Below are positions 7,167-10,574 of a stretch of 10,574 nucleotides of DNA, piece after piece (position 1 is the first letter of the stretch; each line of letters opens with the position of its first letter). The notes under the pieces are model-generated. The model saw nothing but the letters and a program-made list of their open reading frames with translations, did not search any database and was not told the origin of the DNA. The stretch spans positions 1 through 10,574 of the forward strand of contig CACZRA010000185.1 in NCBI GenBank assembly GCA_902783395.1, read 5' to 3'. A program made the translations under genes and the position numbers. Source of the stretch: an uncultured Lachnospiraceae bacterium. Its GTDB lineage: Bacteria > Bacillota > Clostridia > Lachnospirales > Lachnospiraceae.

Positions 7167-7172
7167 GGAGGA
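7167..7172 (+). promoter_or_regulatory. Ribosome binding site of the aldolase gene
   Basis: GGAGGA lies nine bases before ATG 7182, in the 30-base gap after rfbH. It fixes the start of the aldolase gene and gives it independent translation initiation within the operon. Confidence 0.7.
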
Positions 7173-7181
7173 AAAGCATAA

Positions 7182-8792
7182 ATGGATAGGAACCGCTATC
7201 TCCTGGACTGTACATTGCGGGATGGGGGATATATTAATGACTGGGAATTCGGTCATGACAATATAGTTAATATATTTGAGCGTGTCGTAAGCTCCGGGGT
7301 AGAGTTTATAGAGATAGGATTTATTGATGACAGACGTTCATTTGATATCAACAGGAGCATTTTCCCGGACACGGATTCGGCCCGGAGGATATACGGAAAG
7401 CTGGACCGGAGGAAGACCCGGGTCGTCGGGATGATAGATTACGGCACCTGTGACATTTCCAATATCGGCCCCTGTGATGGATCGTATCTCGACGGTATCC
7501 GTGTGATATTCAAGAAGGAAAAGATGAGGCCTGCCATGGAATACTGCCGTCAGATAAAGGCTCTGGGATATAAGGTGTTCTCCCAGCTGGTCTCGGTCAC
7601 CAGCTATACAGATGATGAGCTTGGAGAGATAGTTAAGCTTGCGGATGAGGTAAAGCCGTATGCCCTTTCAATGGTAGATACCTACGGACTGATGAATCCG
7701 AAGGAACTGACTCATGTAATGGACATCATAGATAAAAACCTTTCGCCTGAGATCGTCCTGGGTTTTCATGCGCACAATAATTTCCAGCTGGGGTATGTCA
7801 ACGCGACTACTGCACTGGAATACGATACGGACAGGGATATACTCGTGGACGGCACACTCTACGGTATGGGAAAGAGTGCCGGAAATGCACCGTTGGAGCT
7901 TATCGCGATGTATATGAACGAGCATTTCGGAAAGGCTTATGCAGTAAACGAGATGCAGGAAGCCATAACCACAAGTGTTACGGATTTCCAGAGAAGATCT
8001 CCGTGGGGCTACCAGCTTTTTTATTATATCGCGGCGTCAAACAGGGTGCATCCCGACTATGTCTCTTATCTTATGAATAAACGCACGCTTTCGGTGACTG
8101 CGGTAAATGAGATACTCAGCCGGATACCTGAGGATCAGAAGCTCGCAAAGAACATGAAGCTGATAGAAGAGCTGTATATTGATTTCCAGCGTAACGAATG
8201 TGATGACGCAGAAGCAGTCGGCAGACTGTCAGGCGAGATAAAGGAAAAAAACATCCTTATCCTGGGCCCGGGGGCTTCCATAACAAAGAACGCCGGTGAT
8301 ATTGCCGATTATATAAAGTCGTACGATCCGGCAGTGATATCCATAAATTATATCCCGCTGAATTTTCATCCCGATTATATGTTTATAACCAATAATACGA
8401 GATCAGTACAGTCTGCCACAAAGCTTTTGGACAGGGAAAATGCGGATATCAGACTTATAGCCTCATCGAATCTTACAAAAACGGGAAGAGATTTTGATTT
8501 TGTCGTGAATTACTCCGACTATATCGATAAAGAGGCGGAGTTTCCCGATAATTCGATGTGCATGCTGATCCGTCTGCTCATGAAATGCGGATGCAGGAGG
8601 GCAGCGCTTGCCGGACTGGACGGCTATACTCCTGACAGCGTCAATTATTTTGATACGGATAAGGCGTACAGTTTTTTGCGTGACAAAGCGGAATCCCTGA
8701 ATAAATACGCGGTGGATTTCTTTGAGGAGATATCGGACAGGATGGAGATAACCTTTGTAACTCCTTCGGAATATCAGAAGGGCAGGAGATGA
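7182..8792 (+). CDS. DRE-TIM metallo-aldolase fused to a C-terminal Rossmann-like domain
   Basis: The N-terminal half (about residues 5-300) is an HMG-CoA-lyase-like DRE-TIM barrel, closest in motif to 4-hydroxy-2-oxovalerate aldolases. LLDCTLRDGGYINDW gives the catalytic arginine and metal aspartate (Arg13, Asp14), and GFHAHNNFQLG gives the metal-binding His196 and His198. Such enzymes cleave or form C-C bonds through a 2-oxo acid enolate bound to a divalent metal. At 536 residues it is far longer than a stand-alone aldolase (about 340). The extra C-terminal part starts near residue 350 with KNILILGPGASITKN (glycine-rich GPGAS at 362-366), then ISINYIPLNFHPDYMFITN. This resembles the Rossmann-like, MptE/DUF115-type domains found in some glycan loci, but the match is weak. 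No acetaldehyde dehydrogenase partner is nearby, so aromatic catabolism is unlikely. The position between rfbH and a thiamine enzyme (one-base gap) suggests a role in sugar branching. The substrate is unknown. Confidence 0.85.
   Translation: MDRNRYLLDCTLRDGGYINDWEFGHDNIVNIFERVVSSGVEFIEIGFIDDRRSFDINRSIFPDTDSARRIYGKLDRRKTRVVGMIDYGTCDISNIGPCDGSYLDGIRVIFKKEKMRPAMEYCRQIKALGYKVFSQLVSVTSYTDDELGEIVKLADEVKPYALSMVDTYGLMNPKELTHVMDIIDKNLSPEIVLGFHAHNNFQLGYVNATTALEYDTDRDILVDGTLYGMGKSAGNAPLELIAMYMNEHFGKAYAVNEMQEAITTSVTDFQRRSPWGYQLFYYIAASNRVHPDYVSYLMNKRTLSVTAVNEILSRIPEDQKLAKNMKLIEELYIDFQRNECDDAEAVGRLSGEIKEKNILILGPGASITKNAGDIADYIKSYDPAVISINYIPLNFHPDYMFITNNTRSVQSATKLLDRENADIRLIASSNLTKTGRDFDFVVNYSDYIDKEAEFPDNSMCMLIRLLMKCGCRRAALAGLDGYTPDSVNYFDTDKAYSFLRDKAESLNKYAVDFFEEISDRMEITFVTPSEYQKGRR
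8784..8788 (+). promoter_or_regulatory. Ribosome binding site of the thiamine-enzyme gene
   Basis: AGGAG lies within the last codons of the aldolase gene, five bases before ATG 8794. The aldolase stop TGA (8790-8792) is separated from that ATG by one base, so the two genes are probably translationally coupled. Confidence 0.7.
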
Positions 8793-8793
8793 A

Positions 8794-10574
8794 ATGAGGA
8801 TAAAGGTCGCAAAATACATTTCGCAGTATCTCAGGGATGCGGGCATAACCGACTGCTTCATGGTTACGGGCGGCGGAGCCATGCACCTTGATGACGCGCT
8901 GGGACATCAGGAGGGGCTGCACTGTACCTTCAACCATCATGAGCAGGCCTCGGCTATAGCCGCCGAGGGATATACGAGAATGACCGGAAGACTCGCGGCG
9001 GTCTGCGTAACGAGCGGTCCGGGAGGGACCAATGCCATAACGGGAGTGATGGGCGGATGGGTCGATTCCATACCGATGCTCATCCTTTCGGGGCAGGTAA
9101 AGAGGGAGACCACGATCTCATCCTGTCCGGAGCTGAACCTGCGCCAGCTCGGAGATCAGGAATTCAACATTATCGATTCCGTAAGGAACATGACAAAATA
9201 TGCGGTGATGCTCGACGATCCGGCCATGACCGCATATCATCTGGAAAAGGCTCTGTATCTTGCCGTGGAGGGACGCGGCGGTCCGGTATGGATCGACATT
9301 CCCCTTGATGTGCAGGGAGCAGTGATAGAGAGTGATGACCTTCTGCATTATGAGCCGGATAAAGAGCCAGGGTGGAGGGTACCCTCCGTAAAGGAGGGGG
9401 TAGTTGATCTTCTCATACAGAAGATAAAGGAGGCGAAGGCACCTCTTGTCCTTGCAGGAACCGGGATCAATCTCGGGAACGCGGGAGGAGAGCTGCTGGC
9501 ATTTATTGAAAAATACAACCTTCCGGTCGTGACGGCGTGGAACGCCAACGATACCGTAGCCTTTGATGATCCGCACTATGCGGGAATGCCGGGAACTGTC
9601 GGGATACGTCCCGGAAACTTTGCGGTCCAGAACTGCGATCTGCTGATAAGTCTGGGCTGCAGGATGAATATCCGTATGATCGGATATACCCATAATGATT
9701 TTGCGAAAAACGCGTTTAAGGTGATAGTGGATATTGACGGCAGAGAGCTGATGAAGCCTACCGTTCAGGCCGATCTTCCGGTACATGCGGATGTAAAGGA
9801 TTTTCTTAAGGCCATGCTCGAAAGAGACTATGAGCCGGTGAAGGCACACGGGGAATGGCTTAAGTGGTGCCGGGACCTTCTAATCAGATATCCTGCGGTG
9901 AAAAAGGAGTATCATACCGCCGGGGACAGTCTCATAAACCCGTACGTATTTATTGACAGACTCTTTGATAAGCTTGAGGATCACGACCGGATCATCTGCG
10001 GGAACGGAAGTGCCTGCGTGATAACCTTTCAGGCCGCAAAGGTGAAACAGGGGCAGAGAATGTTCACCAATTCAGGCTGTGCCGCGATGGGATACGGATT
10101 TCCCGCGTCCATAGGTGTCGCGGTATCCGACAATTCCAGGAGGACGATATGCATAGACGGGGAGGGCAGCTTTATGATGAACCTCCAGGAGCTTGCGACC
10201 GTTGCCTACAATAAGCTTAACATCAAGCTTTTCATCATAAACAATAACGGATATCTCTCGATAAGACAGACACAGAGGAATCTTTTCGAGCCGCCGTTTA
10301 TCGGCATAGACAGCGAGAGCGGCATAAGCTTTCCCGATTTCGGGAGGCTGGCTGATTCCTTCGGGATAAGATACGAAAGACTTGACAGGGAGGATGATGC
10401 GGACAGTGTGATAAAGGCCGTGCTGGAAAGCGACGGCCCGTGTATCTGCGAGACGGTGGTGGATCCGGAGCAGAATTTCGAACCTAAATCCTCCTCAAAG
10501 GTTCTTCCCGACGGAAGGATAGTTTCTCCTTCGCTTGATGACATGAGTCCGTTTCTGGACAGGGAAGAATTTGA
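8794..10574 (+). CDS. Thiamine-diphosphate enzyme, acetolactate-synthase-like (3' end cut by window)
   Basis: 593 residues are visible and the frame is open at the window edge. Family members run to about 560-600, so little is missing. Three domains are seen. The N-terminal Pyr domain has MVTGGGAMH and the cofactor-activating Glu50 in NHHEQASAIAAEGY, then TSGPGGTNAITG. The central domain has PLVLAGTGINLG and DLLISLGCRMNIRMIG. The C-terminal PP domain has NSGCAAMGYGFPASIG and a thiamine-diphosphate motif, DGEGSFMMNLQELA to NNNGY (456-458 to 483-485). The metal-binding GDG is GEG here. Such enzymes decarboxylate a 2-oxo acid and transfer the acyl anion to a carbonyl. Beside rfbF and rfbH the closest characterised precedent is YerE, which adds a two-carbon unit from pyruvate to C-4 of a CDP-3,6-dideoxy-4-ketohexose in yersiniose synthesis. 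True acetolactate synthase (ilvB) is less likely because no ilv gene is near. The donor and acceptor are inferred. Confidence 0.9.
   Translation, partial: MRIKVAKYISQYLRDAGITDCFMVTGGGAMHLDDALGHQEGLHCTFNHHEQASAIAAEGYTRMTGRLAAVCVTSGPGGTNAITGVMGGWVDSIPMLILSGQVKRETTISSCPELNLRQLGDQEFNIIDSVRNMTKYAVMLDDPAMTAYHLEKALYLAVEGRGGPVWIDIPLDVQGAVIESDDLLHYEPDKEPGWRVPSVKEGVVDLLIQKIKEAKAPLVLAGTGINLGNAGGELLAFIEKYNLPVVTAWNANDTVAFDDPHYAGMPGTVGIRPGNFAVQNCDLLISLGCRMNIRMIGYTHNDFAKNAFKVIVDIDGRELMKPTVQADLPVHADVKDFLKAMLERDYEPVKAHGEWLKWCRDLLIRYPAVKKEYHTAGDSLINPYVFIDRLFDKLEDHDRIICGNGSACVITFQAAKVKQGQRMFTNSGCAAMGYGFPASIGVAVSDNSRRTICIDGEGSFMMNLQELATVAYNKLNIKLFIINNNGYLSIRQTQRNLFEPPFIGIDSESGISFPDFGRLADSFGIRYERLDREDDADSVIKAVLESDGPCICETVVDPEQNFEPKSSSKVLPDGRIVSPSLDDMSPFLDREEF

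Noticed and set aside
7182..8792. Catabolic 4-hydroxy-2-oxovalerate aldolase of a meta-cleavage pathway
   Set aside because: There is no acetaldehyde dehydrogenase, hydratase or other catabolic neighbour, and the protein has a large extra C-terminal domain.
9118..9849. A 243-codon minus-strand open frame opposite the thiamine enzyme
   Set aside because: The + strand has all the expected motifs of the thiamine enzyme. The antisense translation is low in complexity and recognises nothing.
8794..10574. Biosynthetic acetolactate synthase (ilvB)
   Set aside because: The fold is shared, but the partners are CDP-dideoxysugar genes and an aldolase, no other ilv gene is nearby, and the metal motif is GEG. 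Not strictly excluded.

Overview
The window looks like a chromosomal segment from a Gram-positive anaerobe of the Clostridia, most likely a Lachnospiraceae-type bacterium. This is inferred from three things: purine-rich coding strands with frequent AGG/AGA and ATA codons, strong GGAG-type ribosome binding sites, and the apparently type 2 (clostridial/eukaryote-like) C-terminus of the isoleucyl-tRNA synthetase. No species can be named from the sequence alone. All genes I can support lie on the + strand.

Region 1 (1-3679) is housekeeping. It holds the 3' end of ileS, a 160-bp gap dominated by a long imperfect inverted repeat (1043-1146), and a complete glycogen/maltodextrin phosphorylase gene (glgP). 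Region 2 (3680-4889) has a short structured gap followed by a membrane-anchored GH25 lysozyme-like protein. The first conventional start of that protein would cut its membrane anchor, so a start upstream of it is likely.

Region 3 (4890-10574, open at the right edge) is the accessory and more interesting part. A putative promoter and a possible 20-codon leader ORF lead into a tight run of four genes. They are glucose-1-phosphate cytidylyltransferase (rfbF), the PLP/[2Fe-2S] C-3 dehydratase of CDP-4-keto-6-deoxyglucose (rfbH, also ddhC or E1), a DRE-TIM aldolase fused to an unassigned Rossmann-like domain, and a thiamine-diphosphate enzyme of the acetolactate-synthase superfamily that runs off the end. 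RfbF and RfbH mark the CDP-3,6-dideoxyhexose pathway. In the characterised yersiniose pathway a thiamine-dependent enzyme (YerE) adds a two-carbon unit from pyruvate to C-4 of a CDP-3,6-dideoxy-4-ketosugar. The best reading of this operon is therefore synthesis of a branched-chain 3,6-dideoxy sugar for a surface polysaccharide, with the aldolase as an extra and unexplained step, perhaps making or processing the 2-oxo acid donor. The CDP-glucose 4,6-dehydratase (rfbG), the E1 reductase and any glycosyltransferases are not in the window and may lie downstream.

No tRNA, rRNA, CRISPR array, insertion sequence or convincing intrinsic terminator was seen.
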